From Streptomyces ortus (GTDB lineage: Bacteria; Actinomycetota; Actinomycetes; Streptomycetales; Streptomycetaceae): a stretch of DNA of 64,000 bases. The notes below the pieces were generated by a model, which saw nothing but the letters and a program-made list of their open reading frames with translations, searched no databases and was not told the DNA's origin. Of this stretch, positions 26,175 to 39,837 are shown one piece after another. Position 1 is the stretch's first letter, and each line of letters opens with the position of its first letter. The translations under genes were made by a program, and so were the position numbers. Location: NCBI RefSeq assembly GCF_026341275.1, contig NZ_JAIFZO010000002.1:2085264-2149263 (forward strand). Reading direction: 5' to 3'.

Positions 26175-27404
26175 GACCACCACCTTGTCGCCCTCTTTGA
26201 GACGGCCTTCGACCTCGGCCTGGTTGGCGACGATCAAGCCCACCTGCACGGGGACGAGTACCGGCTCGGCAGGTCCTGGCCTGACGACCTCGACGCCGTA
26301 GCCGCCCCCCGTCATGGCGAGCAGCGCGGTCACCGGCACGACGAGTACGTCGTCCGCCTTCTTCTCCGGAACGGTGACGGCGGCGCCGACCCGGCCGCCG
26401 CGCAGCGCGGCAGCGGCCTTCTTCTGGTCCGACAGCCGGATCGACACGGTGGGCTTGGTCTCGCCGTCCGATCCGCCGGGATCGCCCTCTCCGCCCTGCC
26501 CGGTGTCCCGCGTGATGGAGGTGATCTTCCCCTGGACGCTGCCTCCGGCGTCCAGTTGAACCGTCACCTTGCCGCCCGGGGGCAGTTGCGGAAGCTCATC
26601 CTCCGTGGGCTTGACGGTGGCGTACACGTCCGTGGTCGTCACCTTCAGCACCGTGCCGCCGGCACCGGCGGTCGCGCCGGGCTTGGCGACCACCTCCTCG
26701 ACCCGTACGTCCCCGTACGGCAGGACCGCGACCTGGCCCAGTTCCACCGTGCCCGTCGTCCGTACGCCGAGGGCCTTCTGCCACCGTTCGACGGCCGCGG
26801 CGGTGGCGTCGGTGAACTCCTCGTCGACGGTCAGGCCGGCCGCGTTCGCGTATCCGAGATCGGTGAGGTTGCGCTCCAGGTCCTTGACGTCCGGGCCGTC
26901 GCTCATGCCCTTCTTCAGTACGCGCCAGAAGGGGCGGGAGCCACGGAACAGTACGACCGGTCGCGCGTCGATCTCGTACAGCGTCCTGCCGAGCCGGACC
27001 TGCTCACCGGTCTTCGGCAGTCTGGTGAAGGTGCCCTGCCCCTGGGCGGTGATCTCGTCGGGCGGCGCGTGCCCGAGCTCGCCGTCCAGCCGCAGCCCGG
27101 AGGCCAGCGAGGTGCGTTGCACGGGTGCCGTCGAGTGGGACGGGCGCTCGGTGGCGGCGTCCTTCGTGTCACGCGGCCAGGGACGGACGAGCAGTGCGGC
27201 GCCGGCCACCGCGACGACCACGGCGACGACCCCGACGGTGACGGCCCGCCGACGCGTGCGCGACGCGCCGCGGCGGCGTCCTGGCCCGGCGTACACCGCT
27301 TCGCGTTCCTGCTCCGCCCGTTCCCGTTCCTCCGCCGTCCGTTCCCGGGCCGGCTCCTGTCGTGCCCGGTCGTCCCCGTCCGTTCCCTCCCTGCGCAGCG
27401 TCAC
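26166..27404 (-). CDS. efflux membrane-fusion (HlyD/MacA-type) adaptor with peptidoglycan-binding domain
   Basis: GTG start at 27404 overlapping the lipoprotein stop (GTGA). 412 residues: charged cytoplasmic N-terminus (1-54), one membrane helix (AVTVGVVAVVVAVAGAALLV), then beta-rich adaptor regions. A PG-binding-1-like segment (DVKDLERNLTDLGYANAAGLTVDEEF, AAAVERWQKALGV) sits in the hairpin position. The C-terminus VLVVPVTALLAMTGGG is typical of MFP family. It couples the ABC pair to the cell envelope. Confidence 0.83.
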   Translation of the reverse strand: MTLRREGTDGDDRARQEPARERTAEERERAEQEREAVYAGPGRRRGASRTRRRAVTVGVVAVVVAVAGAALLVRPWPRDTKDAATERPSHSTAPVQRTSLASGLRLDGELGHAPPDEITAQGQGTFTRLPKTGEQVRLGRTLYEIDARPVVLFRGSRPFWRVLKKGMSDGPDVKDLERNLTDLGYANAAGLTVDEEFTDATAAAVERWQKALGVRTTGTVELGQVAVLPYGDVRVEEVVAKPGATAGAGGTVLKVTTTDVYATVKPTEDELPQLPPGGKVTVQLDAGGSVQGKITSITRDTGQGGEGDPGGSDGETKPTVSIRLSDQKKAAAALRGGRVGAAVTVPEKKADDVLVVPVTALLAMTGGGYGVEVVRPGPAEPVLVPVQVGLIVANQAEVEGRLKEGDKVVVPA

Positions 27405-27970
27405 TGAGCCTGCTCCGAGAGGAAGGTGGTACCCGGGAACTTGTCACCGCAGACGCTCATGGCCCTGGTCCACTTCTCGCCGACCGCGTCCTTCGGAACG
27501 GAGAGCGCCTTCTTCTTCGGGTCCGGGTCCGCCATGTTCGGGATGCCGTTCTCGCGGAGACACTGGGCCATGCCACGGGCCTGCTTCAGGCTCTCCGTGT
27601 CCCCCTTCTCCTTGAGCTGCGCCATGCCGGGGACCTGTTTGTCGCACTTCTCGACGGCCGCGGGCAGGTCGTCACCGGCTTCCCGACCCTGACTCCCACT
27701 TTCCGGGCTCATGGCGGAGGTGCTGACGCGGCCGAACTCGTCGACCGACACCTCGTGTCCCATCTCCCGCATGCACTTCGTGTACGCCGCGGCGATGTCC
27801 TTCTGGTCCTGGGCATCGCTCTGTCCGTCCTGCTTGCCCTGCTTGTCCTTGTCGCCGCCCGCCACGTTGGGCGCCTTCTCCTCGGACTCCGACGTGCAAG
27901 CGGTCACGGACACGGCCGCCGCCAGCGTGAGCGTCGTCACCGCTGCCCAGGACATCAGCCTTCGTCGCAT
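27401..27970 (-). CDS. putative lipoprotein heading the efflux operon
   Basis: ATG 27970 with GGAGGAAG directly upstream. 189 residues. Signal peptide MRRRLMSWAAVTTLTLAAAV followed by lipobox SVTAC, so the mature N-terminal Cys (residue 25) is lipidated. The mature part is highly charged with three further Cys (TKCMREMG, VEKCDKQ, AQCLRENG plus SVCGDKF). Not a named family. First gene of the four-gene operon lipoprotein-adaptor-ATPase-permease, divergent from the two-component genes. Confidence 0.8.
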   Translation of the reverse strand: MRRRLMSWAAVTTLTLAAAVSVTACTSESEEKAPNVAGGDKDKQGKQDGQSDAQDQKDIAAAYTKCMREMGHEVSVDEFGRVSTSAMSPESGSQGREAGDDLPAAVEKCDKQVPGMAQLKEKGDTESLKQARGMAQCLRENGIPNMADPDPKKKALSVPKDAVGEKWTRAMSVCGDKFPGTTFLSEQAQ

Positions 27971-27986
27971 GTTCTTCCTCCTGCCG

Positions 27987-28030
27987 GACCTGCCTCCGGC
28001 GGCACCGGTCGGCGCCGCCGGAGGCAGGTC
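27987..28030. repeat. perfect 17-bp inverted repeat in the divergent promoter region
   Basis: Arm 27987-28003 (GACCTGCCTCCGGCGGC) is the exact reverse complement of 28014-28030, with a 10-nt spacer. It stands directly upstream of the ribosome-binding site of the lipoprotein gene. As RNA it would be a strong leader hairpin; as DNA it could be an operator or a read-through barrier. Confidence 0.7.
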
Positions 28031-28042
28031 TACGGGGGTGCC

Positions 28043-28083
28043 GGTTAGTCGTCGGTGACGTGTGGCTAACCGCCGCTTAACCC
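28043..28083. promoter_or_regulatory. candidate response-regulator binding repeats
   Basis: On the minus strand GGTTAAGCGGC is followed by GGTTAGCC, two direct repeats with about 11-bp period, the layout bound by OmpR/PhoB-type dimers. A third GGTTAG lies at 28043-28048 in the opposite orientation. Position between the divergent efflux operon and the response-regulator gene suggests autoregulation. Confidence 0.4.
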
Positions 28084-28127
28084 CCGGCCCGGCAGAGTCT
28101 CGGCGAACGGACGAGACGGGAGCTGCG

Positions 28128-28777
28128 ATGCGCGTGCTGGTGGTCGAGGACGAGGAGGACCTGGCCGAAATGATCGCCGACGGGCTGCGCTCCTCGGGCA
28201 TCGTCGCGGATGTCGCCGTCGACGGCGGCCGGGCGATGGAGATGGCCGCGGCGGCCGAGTACGACGTGCTGGTCCTGGACCGTGATCTGCCGGTCGTGCA
28301 CGGCGACGCCGTGTGCCGCATGCTGCACACGGCGGGATATCCGGCCCGGATTCTCATGCTGACGGCGGCCGGATCGCTGGCCGACCTCGTCGACGGCCTG
28401 GGCAAGGGCGCCGACGACTACCTCGCGAAGCCCTTCTCCTATGTCGAACTGGTCGCGCGTCTGCAGGCACTCGCCCGGCGCGGGCCCAGTGGCACACCGA
28501 CCGTGCTCGAACGGCACGGCCTGCGCCTCGACACCGTCCGGCGGTTCGCCGAGCGGGACGGGCGCCTGCTGCGGCTCACCCCCAAGGAACTCGGAGTCCT
28601 GGGGGCGCTGATGTCCGCGGACGGCGCCCCGCTGCGCCCGGCCGACCTGCTCGACAGGGTGTGGGACTGTGCCACCGACCCCGAAAGCACCACCGTCAAG
28701 GTCACGGTCCACCAGCTGCGCCGCAAGCTCGGCCCGCCGCCGCTGATCGAGACCGTGCCCGGATTCGGATACAGACT

Positions 28778-28781
<4 letters not shown>
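28128..28781 (+). CDS. OmpR-family response regulator
   Basis: ATG 28128 with GGGAG upstream. 217 residues. Receiver domain: acidic pocket EDEED, phospho-acceptor Asp51 in LVLDRDLP, Thr in LMLTAAG and Lys in LAKPFSY. Winged-helix DNA-binding domain: RLTPKELGVLGALM, TVKVTVHQLRRKLG and GFGYRL. Its stop overlaps the GTG start of the sensor kinase. It is divergent from the MacAB-like operon and likely controls it. Confidence 0.9.
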
Positions 28782-31712
<2,931 letters not shown>

Positions 31713-31772
31713 CGGTCTGACGCCCGGACGGCTGGGTGACAGGGGCGCTCGGTGCTTGCCGGGACGCCCCTG

Positions 31773-32081
31773 TCAACGAGTGCCAGTAGCGACGTACAGC
31801 CGGACCATGTCGTCGTCGGCGCTGTCCCAACGGTGGGGCCGGACAGGTGGTTCGGGTACGTTCCAGCACTCCTCGGCGCCAGGAAGAGGCAGCCGATACC
31901 CGGCCGCGCGGGACCGCTTCGCCCACCGGCGCCAGCGGGCCTCGCCCGGATCGGGCAGCCTCCACACGTAGGGGTCCGGCGCCCTGACCTCCGCCGAGAG
32001 CTCCAAGTCGCTCACCGCGTGACCGCCGCTGCGGGGGCGGGTGAACAGGCCGACCAGGGCGTCACGCACCGGTCGGAACAC
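31773..32081 (-). CDS. small hypothetical protein
   Basis: 102 residues from a GTG start that overlaps the end of the upstream ATPase-domain gene by 20 nt, so the two are probably co-transcribed. The composition is rich in Arg, Trp and Pro (DPYVWRLPDPGEARWRRWAKRSR), with no membrane segment. I do not recognise the family. Confidence 0.55.
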   Translation of the reverse strand: MFRPVRDALVGLFTRPRSGGHAVSDLELSAEVRAPDPYVWRLPDPGEARWRRWAKRSRAAGYRLPLPGAEECWNVPEPPVRPHRWDSADDDMVRLYVATGTR

Positions 32082-32484
32082 GGGGTTCCTCCGGGACGGG
32101 AAGCGCGAACCTTGCCCACACGCTCTTCGTGTGCGGCTGCCGGGTGTGCCCCCAACTGTGGGCCAGCTGCCCGACCAGAGCGAGTCCGCGTCCGTCCTGG
32201 GTGTCAGGACCGTGCTCCCGGGCCCTGGGGATCCGGTCCCGGTCGGGGTCGTGGACCTCCAGGAGGAGGTGGGCCCCTTGAAGCGCGAGCGTGACTCTCA
32301 CCTGGGCGTCTGACACCCAGCAGTGGATCACCGCGTTGGTCACGAGTTCGTTGGCGGAGAGGGTGATGTCGTCGGCGAGTTCACCGGTGATGCCCCAGTC
32401 CGCGAGTGTCTTGCGGACGCGCTGGCGGGCGGTGGGGACGTGGCTTCTGTGACTGGGGATGCGGAAGGTCTCGGACATGGGCAT
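32062..32484 (-). CDS. anti-sigma-factor-type ATP-binding protein (HATPase_c_2)
   Basis: 140 residues with the GHKL N-box ELVTNAVIHC and G-box DGRGLALVGQLAHSWG; single-domain RsbW/SpoIIAB-like ATPase without a dimerisation domain. Streptomycetes carry dozens of such proteins; some act as kinases or anti-sigma factors for SigB-type networks. It is divergent from an XRE regulator, across a 185-nt region rich in palindromes. Confidence 0.85.
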   Translation of the reverse strand: MPMSETFRIPSHRSHVPTARQRVRKTLADWGITGELADDITLSANELVTNAVIHCWVSDAQVRVTLALQGAHLLLEVHDPDRDRIPRAREHGPDTQDGRGLALVGQLAHSWGHTRQPHTKSVWARFALPVPEEPRVPTGA

Positions 32485-32527
32485 GGGGGACCCCGTTCTG
32501 ACGTGGCATCAAGTGATTGGCCTGACG

Positions 32528-32610
32528 GCGCATTGCTGAAGCTACGGCCCAATTCTGGCCGTTAGCAATGCGCTCAACTGAATACATTCACTCGTCCACT
32601 CGATCGAGTG
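32528..32610. promoter_or_regulatory. cluster of palindromes between ATPase and XRE genes
   Basis: Three inverted repeats: GCGCATTGCT (32528-32537) with AGCAATGCGC (32564-32573) enclosing ACGGCC/GGCCGT; TGAAT-AC-ATTCA (32579-32590); and the perfect CACTCGATCGAGTG (32597-32610). They sit in the shared divergent promoter region and are plausible operators of the XRE regulator. Confidence 0.5.
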
Positions 32611-32669
32611 ACGCGCTCTGGGGTGCGGTGACCTGTGTGGCATCGTTGCGAAAGGAGAGGGGAGGTCCC

Positions 32670-33551
32670 ATGCCCGCAGGTGGACGGCCGACGGTGCGCA
32701 GCAGGCGGTTGGGCACTGCGCTCAGGCAGTACCGGCTCGCCGCGAAGCTCGACCAGCCGCAGGCGGCCGAGGTGATCGCGTCAAGTCAGGCCAGAGTGAG
32801 TCGCGTTGAGACGGGGCACGTCACCGCTCGTGTCATCGAAGTGCGCCTGCTGCTGGATGCGTACGGAGTCACGGATCCGGAAGTCCGTGCCAAGTTGGAG
32901 GAGTTGGCCAAGCGCTCCAAGAACCGGGGATGGTGGCTTGAGCACGCTGCACACCTGCGGCCGGACTACATGGATCACATCGCCCTGGAGGACGATGCGA
33001 CCTACATCCAGGAATGGCAGCAGGCGCTGGTGCCAGGACTCCTGCAGACTCCGGCCTACACAGAGGCAGTCATCCGGACGAGTCCCGTGCACATGGCTCC
33101 CGAGCGCGTCGCCCAGTTGGTCGAGGTGCGGGAGGCCCGCCAGGCGAAGATCGAGGAGGGCGGGGCGACGTACTCCGCCGTCATCTGGGAAGCGGTGATC
33201 ACCCATCCTCTGGTGAGCCTCGAAGTCCATCAGCAGCAGCTCTTGGCTGTTCTCGCGGTGGCGAAGCGGAAGAACGTCACCGTGCAGGTGCTCCCGTTCA
33301 GCATGGGAGCGCTCGCCACCGTCACTTCGGCTTTCTCTACTTTCAGCTTCGACACCGAACCTGCGGTGCAAGCAGTGGCCCTGGAAAACCTGAGAGGTAC
33401 CTCGGTCCTTGAGGCCCCGGAAGACCTTGCCGCTTACGCCAATATGTACGACCTACTACGATCGTCGGCACTGGCACCGGACGCGAGTGCGAAGCTCATC
33501 CGGGGCGTACTGCGGAGCTTGAAGGAAGACGCATCGTGCCCGAGGCCATAG
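32670..33551 (+). CDS. XRE-family regulator with DUF5753 domain
   Basis: ATG 32670 with GGAGAGGGGAGG upstream. 293 residues. HTH in LGTALRQYRLAAKLDQPQAAEVI and SSQARVSRVETGH, then a DUF5753 domain with ALVPGLLQTPAYTEAVI, SAVIWEAVITHPL and VTVQVLPFSMGA. The same class as the protein at 19937 but clearly diverged. It is followed by and overlaps a DUF397 gene. The palindromes just upstream are candidate operators. Confidence 0.88.
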   Translation: MPAGGRPTVRSRRLGTALRQYRLAAKLDQPQAAEVIASSQARVSRVETGHVTARVIEVRLLLDAYGVTDPEVRAKLEELAKRSKNRGWWLEHAAHLRPDYMDHIALEDDATYIQEWQQALVPGLLQTPAYTEAVIRTSPVHMAPERVAQLVEVREARQAKIEEGGATYSAVIWEAVITHPLVSLEVHQQQLLAVLAVAKRKNVTVQVLPFSMGALATVTSAFSTFSFDTEPAVQAVALENLRGTSVLEAPEDLAAYANMYDLLRSSALAPDASAKLIRGVLRSLKEDASCPRP

Positions 33552-33721
33552 GCCCCTTCCGTAAGTCGTCGTACTCAGGAGCGGAGAGCAACTGCGTCGA
33601 GGTGGCCCACACGGCTGTCGGCGGCCGAGCTGTCCGCGACAGCAAGCAGTCGGCGTCGGACGGCCCCCTGCTCACCGTCTCGCGCGAGAGCTGGCAGGCG
33701 TTCCTGCAGCAGTTCGGCTAG
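33536..33721 (+). CDS. DUF397 family protein
   Basis: 61 residues from GTG 33536, overlapping the XRE gene by 16 nt. Family signature FRKSSYSGAESNCVEVA, VRDSKQSASDGPLLTVS, W-QAFLQQF. Partner of the adjacent DUF5753 regulator. Confidence 0.88.
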   Translation: MPEAIGPFRKSSYSGAESNCVEVAHTAVGGRAVRDSKQSASDGPLLTVSRESWQAFLQQFG

Positions 33722-34009
33722 GGGCACCAGCTGAGCACCTGCGGGCGCCGCTTCTCACCTCAGCTTCGTCCCCGGCGTGGCGATCACTCGAGCGGGTACG
33801 ACACCCGCGGCGTGGCCTGAGCGTCCTGAAGTCATCGGCTGCGCTCGGGGAAGGCGTTCCCACATCAAGCCGGGCGCGTTTCGACTTCGGCGCACACCCG
33901 CCGGGATCTCAGCACCGTCCGTGGCTGGACACCCCACTGGGCCACAGCACGGTCAACTGCGGTGGCCCTCGCCCGCCTCGGTGACCCGCAGCCGGTGACT
34001 CCTGTGCCG
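33722..34009. other. gene-free interval
   Basis: No supported gene, tRNA or strong inverted repeat was seen here. Codon-like bias is weak and the frames are short. Confidence 0.5.
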
Positions 34010-34059
34010 GTACGCCGATGGGGGCGCCCGGTGTTGTCCGGGCGCCCCCATCGGCGTAC
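34010..34059. terminator. 22-bp-stem terminator after serC
   Basis: Arms 34010-34031 and 34038-34059 are perfect reverse complements (GTACGCCGATGGGGGCGCCC and the last two G on the left arm) with a 6-nt loop. It lies 22 nt beyond the serC stop on the minus strand. Confidence 0.8.
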
Positions 34060-34080
34060 GAGAAGGTGTACGCGGTGAAG

Positions 34081-36716
<2,636 letters not shown>

Positions 36717-36736
<20 letters not shown>

Positions 36737-37073
36737 CGAGCACCTGTTCCAGGACGTGGGAATCGGGACGGCCGCCGAGTTCGGCCCTGCGGGGGTGGCG
36801 CGCGCTGACGCGGCCCTCGGCGAGCAGGTCGCAGAGCAGGATCTTCGTGATGGTGACGGGCAGCCGAAGCTCGGCGGCGACCTCGGCGACGGCGGTGGGC
36901 CGCCCGGTGAGGCGCAGGATCGCCGCGTGCTCCGACTGCATGCCGGGCACCGGATCGCACTCGGCGACGACCAGCGTCAGCAGGTCGAAGGGCGTGCCGG
37001 GCGCGGACCGGGTACGCCCCTGCGTGAGGGTGTAGAGCCGGTCGGGCGCGTCGTCCCTGCCCGGCCGGCTCAT
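36717..37073 (-). CDS. cvnC: DUF742 protein, conservon CvnC
   Basis: 118 residues, ATG overlapping the CvnB stop (ATGA at 37070-37073). DUF742 pattern RLYTLTQGRTRS, FDLLTLVVA, EHAAILRLTGRPTAVAEVAAELRLP and VTITKILLCDLLAEGRV, a winged-helix-like fold. CvnC is part of the membrane-associated conservon complex with CvnA, B and D. Here it is followed directly by the P450 gene. Confidence 0.88.
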
Positions 37074-37564
37074 GGCGTACGTGGTGGCGCGCTCAGGTGA
37101 CCGTCGAGTTGTTCCACCAGCTGGCCCATGTTGTGTCCGACGAGCCCGGCGTCGGCGTCCTCGGCCGTGATCAGGGCCAGGTGCGCGCCCTCGCCGGCCT
37201 CGACGATGAACAGGATCCCGCCGTAGAACTCGGTCATCGCCGACCGTACGTCCCCGGTGCCGTCCCCGAACTGGAGGGAGGCCCCGTGGGACAGGGCCTG
37301 GATCCCGGCGGCGATGGCGGCGAGCTGGTCGGCCTGGTCGACGGTGAGTTCCGGCGTACTGCACAGCTTGAGGCCGTCCCGGGAGAGCACGAGCGCGTGC
37401 CGGGCACCCGGTGTGCGCGTCAGCAGCCCCTGCACGAGCCAGCGGAGCTTCTCCTCGGTCGTCGACGCGCTGAAGGGGGCGGTGGAGGGGGCGGAGGTGA
37501 CGGAGGTGGCGGTGGCGGGCGACGTGGTTCCGGTGGCCGAGGTGGTGCCGGTGTGGACGGTCAT
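37070..37564 (-). CDS. cvnB: roadblock/LC7 protein, conservon CvnB
   Basis: 164 residues, ATG overlapping the CvnA stop. A Thr/Ser-rich N-terminal tail of about 35 residues precedes the roadblock domain: LRWLVQGLLTRTPGARHALVLSRDG, AAIAAGIQALSHGA and HLALITAEDADAGLVGHNM. Roadblock proteins regulate small Ras-like GTPases, here expected to be CvnD, which is absent from this operon. Confidence 0.9.
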   Translation of the reverse strand: MTVHTGTTSATGTTSPATATSVTSAPSTAPFSASTTEEKLRWLVQGLLTRTPGARHALVLSRDGLKLCSTPELTVDQADQLAAIAAGIQALSHGASLQFGDGTGDVRSAMTEFYGGILFIVEAGEGAHLALITAEDADAGLVGHNMGQLVEQLDGHLSAPPRTP

Positions 37565-39420
37565 GGCGTGGAGTCGCCTTCCGGGTGGGGGGTGGCAGGG
37601 CTCGTACGGGCCTGTACGGGCTCGTCCGCCGGAGGGCGGCGCACGGCTTGGCGGAAGCTGTTGAAGCGGGTGGCGCGGTTCGTCACGTCGTCGGGGGAGG
37701 GGCGGGAGGCCTCGGCCGCGGCCCCGGTGGCGGCCTCGACGGCGGCTTCGGCCTCGGCGAGGGTGCGACCGCGGTGACGCCTGGGGAGCAGTTCGGCGTG
37801 CTCGGTGCGCTCGGCGTCGTCGGACCGGCCGGGGTGGTCGGGACGGTCGGCGGGCCGGGGCCGGAAACCGTGGGCCGGAACCGGCTCCGGGTCCAGGTCG
37901 GGGACCGCGTGGGAAGCGGCGTACGACGCGGACGGCCCGTGGGAGCCGGACCAGGGGAACTCCTCCCGGTCGTCGGGGTCGGACCAGGGCCCGGGGCGCG
38001 GGCCGGGGAAGGGCGACGAGGATCCCCGTACGACCGGATTCGCCGGCGGCGCGGAGCTCGCCGTGCCCGCCGAGGTCGAGGTCGCGGTTGAGGTCGAGGT
38101 CGAGGTCGAGGTCGAGAAAGGCGCCCGGAACGGCGGTGGTGTCGCAGTGGGTACGGAGGTCGGCGCGGATGCCGGTACGGAGGTCGTGTCAGTCGTCCGC
38201 GCCGACGTGGTGGCGGCGGCCGGGGTCGACGTCGGGTTCGACGCCGGGGTCGCGAGGATGTCCTGCGGGATGCGGACCAGGACGCCCGTGCCGCCGCGCG
38301 CCGAGGGGCGGAAGGAGATCGTCAGGCCGTACTTGCGGGCGAGCAGGCCGACGACCGTGAGGCCGAGCCGGGCGCCGGTGAGGCCGCCGGGCCCCGGCTG
38401 CGTACCGCAGACGGCCCGTTCGGCGTGCCGCAGCTGTGCCTCGCCCATCACCAGGCCGCTGTCCTCGACGGAGACGACGACTCCGGCCGGCACCTCTTCC
38501 ACGTAGACGTGCACTTCGGCGGTCGGCGGGGAGAAGTTCGCGGCGTTGTCGAGGATCTCGGCGAGCGCGTGCATCACCGCCTCGGCGGCGTGCCCGGCGA
38601 CCGCCGCCTCGCTCGCCGAGTGGATGCGTACGCGCTGGTAGCCGCCGATGCGGCCCATCGCGCCGCGCAGGATCGACTCCATGACGATGGGCCGTGCCCA
38701 GCGGCGGCCGGAGCGCGCGCCCGTGAGGACGGCGACGGAGTCGGCGAGACGGCCCGCCTGCGCGGTGCGGTGGTCGAGGTGGAGGAGGTCGGCGAGTACG
38801 TCCTCGTCGGCGTGCCTCTCCTCCATGGCGCGCAGGTCGGCGAGCATGCCGGTGGTGAGGGCCTGGAGGCGGCCGGCGGTGTGGGCGGAGGCCGAGATCG
38901 CGGTGTCCCGGTCGGTTCGCGCCTGCCGCAACTCCTCGCTCACGCGCGCGTTCTCGGCGCCGAGCCGGGTGCGCTCGCGGTCGAGTTCGGCGGCGAGTCG
39001 CACCTTCTGGTGGGCGTTCTGTTCGGCGAGCCGCGCGCGTTCCCGGGTGAACTCGTCGGTGAGCCGGGCGTGTTCCCTGGCCGATTCCTCCGTGAGGGCG
39101 GCCTTCTCCTGCAGTAATCGGCCGGCGTCCTGGGAGACCTCTTCGAGACGGCGGAGGAGTAATCGCGAGGTCTGTGCGGCATGGCCGGCCACGGCCGCGG
39201 CCGCACACAGCAGGAGGAGCGCCGCGCCCAGGCCCCAGCCGAGGGGGACGCGCGCCTGCGCGGGAGCCAGGGTGACCGCGGCTCCGACGGCGAAGCCGGC
39301 GGGTACGACCGTCAGGAGCGGGGCGACGGCGACGGCACGCAGGCGGGGGCGTGCGCTGCCGAGCTGTGCGAGGGACGGCCGATCTTTTGTGGGGCGCGCT
39401 TGCGAGGTGGGCGCGTTCAT
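37561..39420 (-). CDS. cvnA: conservon sensor-kinase-like ATPase CvnA
   Basis: ATG 39420 (MNAPTSQARP) with AGGACACG upstream; about 619 residues. Two membrane helices near residues 28-75 with little between them, then a long charged coiled coil (LLLRRLEEVSQDAGRLLQEK to about 190). A nitrate-sensor-like kinase domain follows: HLDHRTAQAGR, ATPase N-box EILDNAANFSPPT, and GARLGLTVVGLLARKYGL. The C-terminal 230 residues are a Pro/Thr/Ser-rich disordered tail with simple repeats. First gene of the conservon. Confidence 0.88.
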   Translation of the reverse strand: MNAPTSQARPTKDRPSLAQLGSARPRLRAVAVAPLLTVVPAGFAVGAAVTLAPAQARVPLGWGLGAALLLLCAAAAVAGHAAQTSRLLLRRLEEVSQDAGRLLQEKAALTEESAREHARLTDEFTRERARLAEQNAHQKVRLAAELDRERTRLGAENARVSEELRQARTDRDTAISASAHTAGRLQALTTGMLADLRAMEERHADEDVLADLLHLDHRTAQAGRLADSVAVLTGARSGRRWARPIVMESILRGAMGRIGGYQRVRIHSASEAAVAGHAAEAVMHALAEILDNAANFSPPTAEVHVYVEEVPAGVVVSVEDSGLVMGEAQLRHAERAVCGTQPGPGGLTGARLGLTVVGLLARKYGLTISFRPSARGGTGVLVRIPQDILATPASNPTSTPAAATTSARTTDTTSVPASAPTSVPTATPPPFRAPFSTSTSTSTSTATSTSAGTASSAPPANPVVRGSSSPFPGPRPGPWSDPDDREEFPWSGSHGPSASYAASHAVPDLDPEPVPAHGFRPRPADRPDHPGRSDDAERTEHAELLPRRHRGRTLAEAEAAVEAATGAAAEASRPSPDDVTNRATRFNSFRQAVRRPPADEPVQARTSPATPHPEGDSTP

Positions 39421-39837
39421 GAATCGTGTCCTCGGTCGTGTCCTGGGCGGGATGCGACACCTGGTGCTCAACTGGCGGTCACTATATGGGACTTCGTGAT
39501 CGGAACGGGCACGTTCTGGCGCACTCTCACAATTCGTCCCCGATTCCCTGAGGAGCCGCCCCGGCGCACAACGGGGCGCACGAAAGGGGCGCGTGAAACG
39601 GCGCAATCTTCCACCTCCCGAGCGCGATGACCGGCGCACCTTTCAGGGGCGCGGGGAACTGCGCGTGCTCAGCGGCGGCGGGCGTTCGGCCGGAGGGCTC
39701 CGGCCGCGGGAACCGGCCGGCTTTCAAGGGGCGCGGGGAACTGCGCGTGCTCAGCCACGGCAGGCCCCGCAGCCGAAGCAAGCCCTGCCACCAACCCACC
39801 CCCCGCCGGAGGCCCTACGCAGGAGACACTTGCACAC
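39421..39837. other. divergent intergenic region with repeat copies
   Basis: 417 nt between cvnA and the FAD/Fe-S oxidoreductase. It holds two direct copies of GGGGCGCGGGGAACTGCGCG (39646-39665 and 39728-39747), each followed by TGCTCAGC, and a decayed copy near 39590-39606. The cvnA promoter is presumably in 39421-39560. Confidence 0.6.

Noticed and set aside
33880..33960. Possible tRNA-like stretch
   Set aside because: No cloverleaf with an anticodon stem and T-arm could be drawn.
38085..38115. GAGGTC hexamer repeat
   Set aside because: Within the disordered Thr/Ser tail of CvnA; a coding microsatellite.
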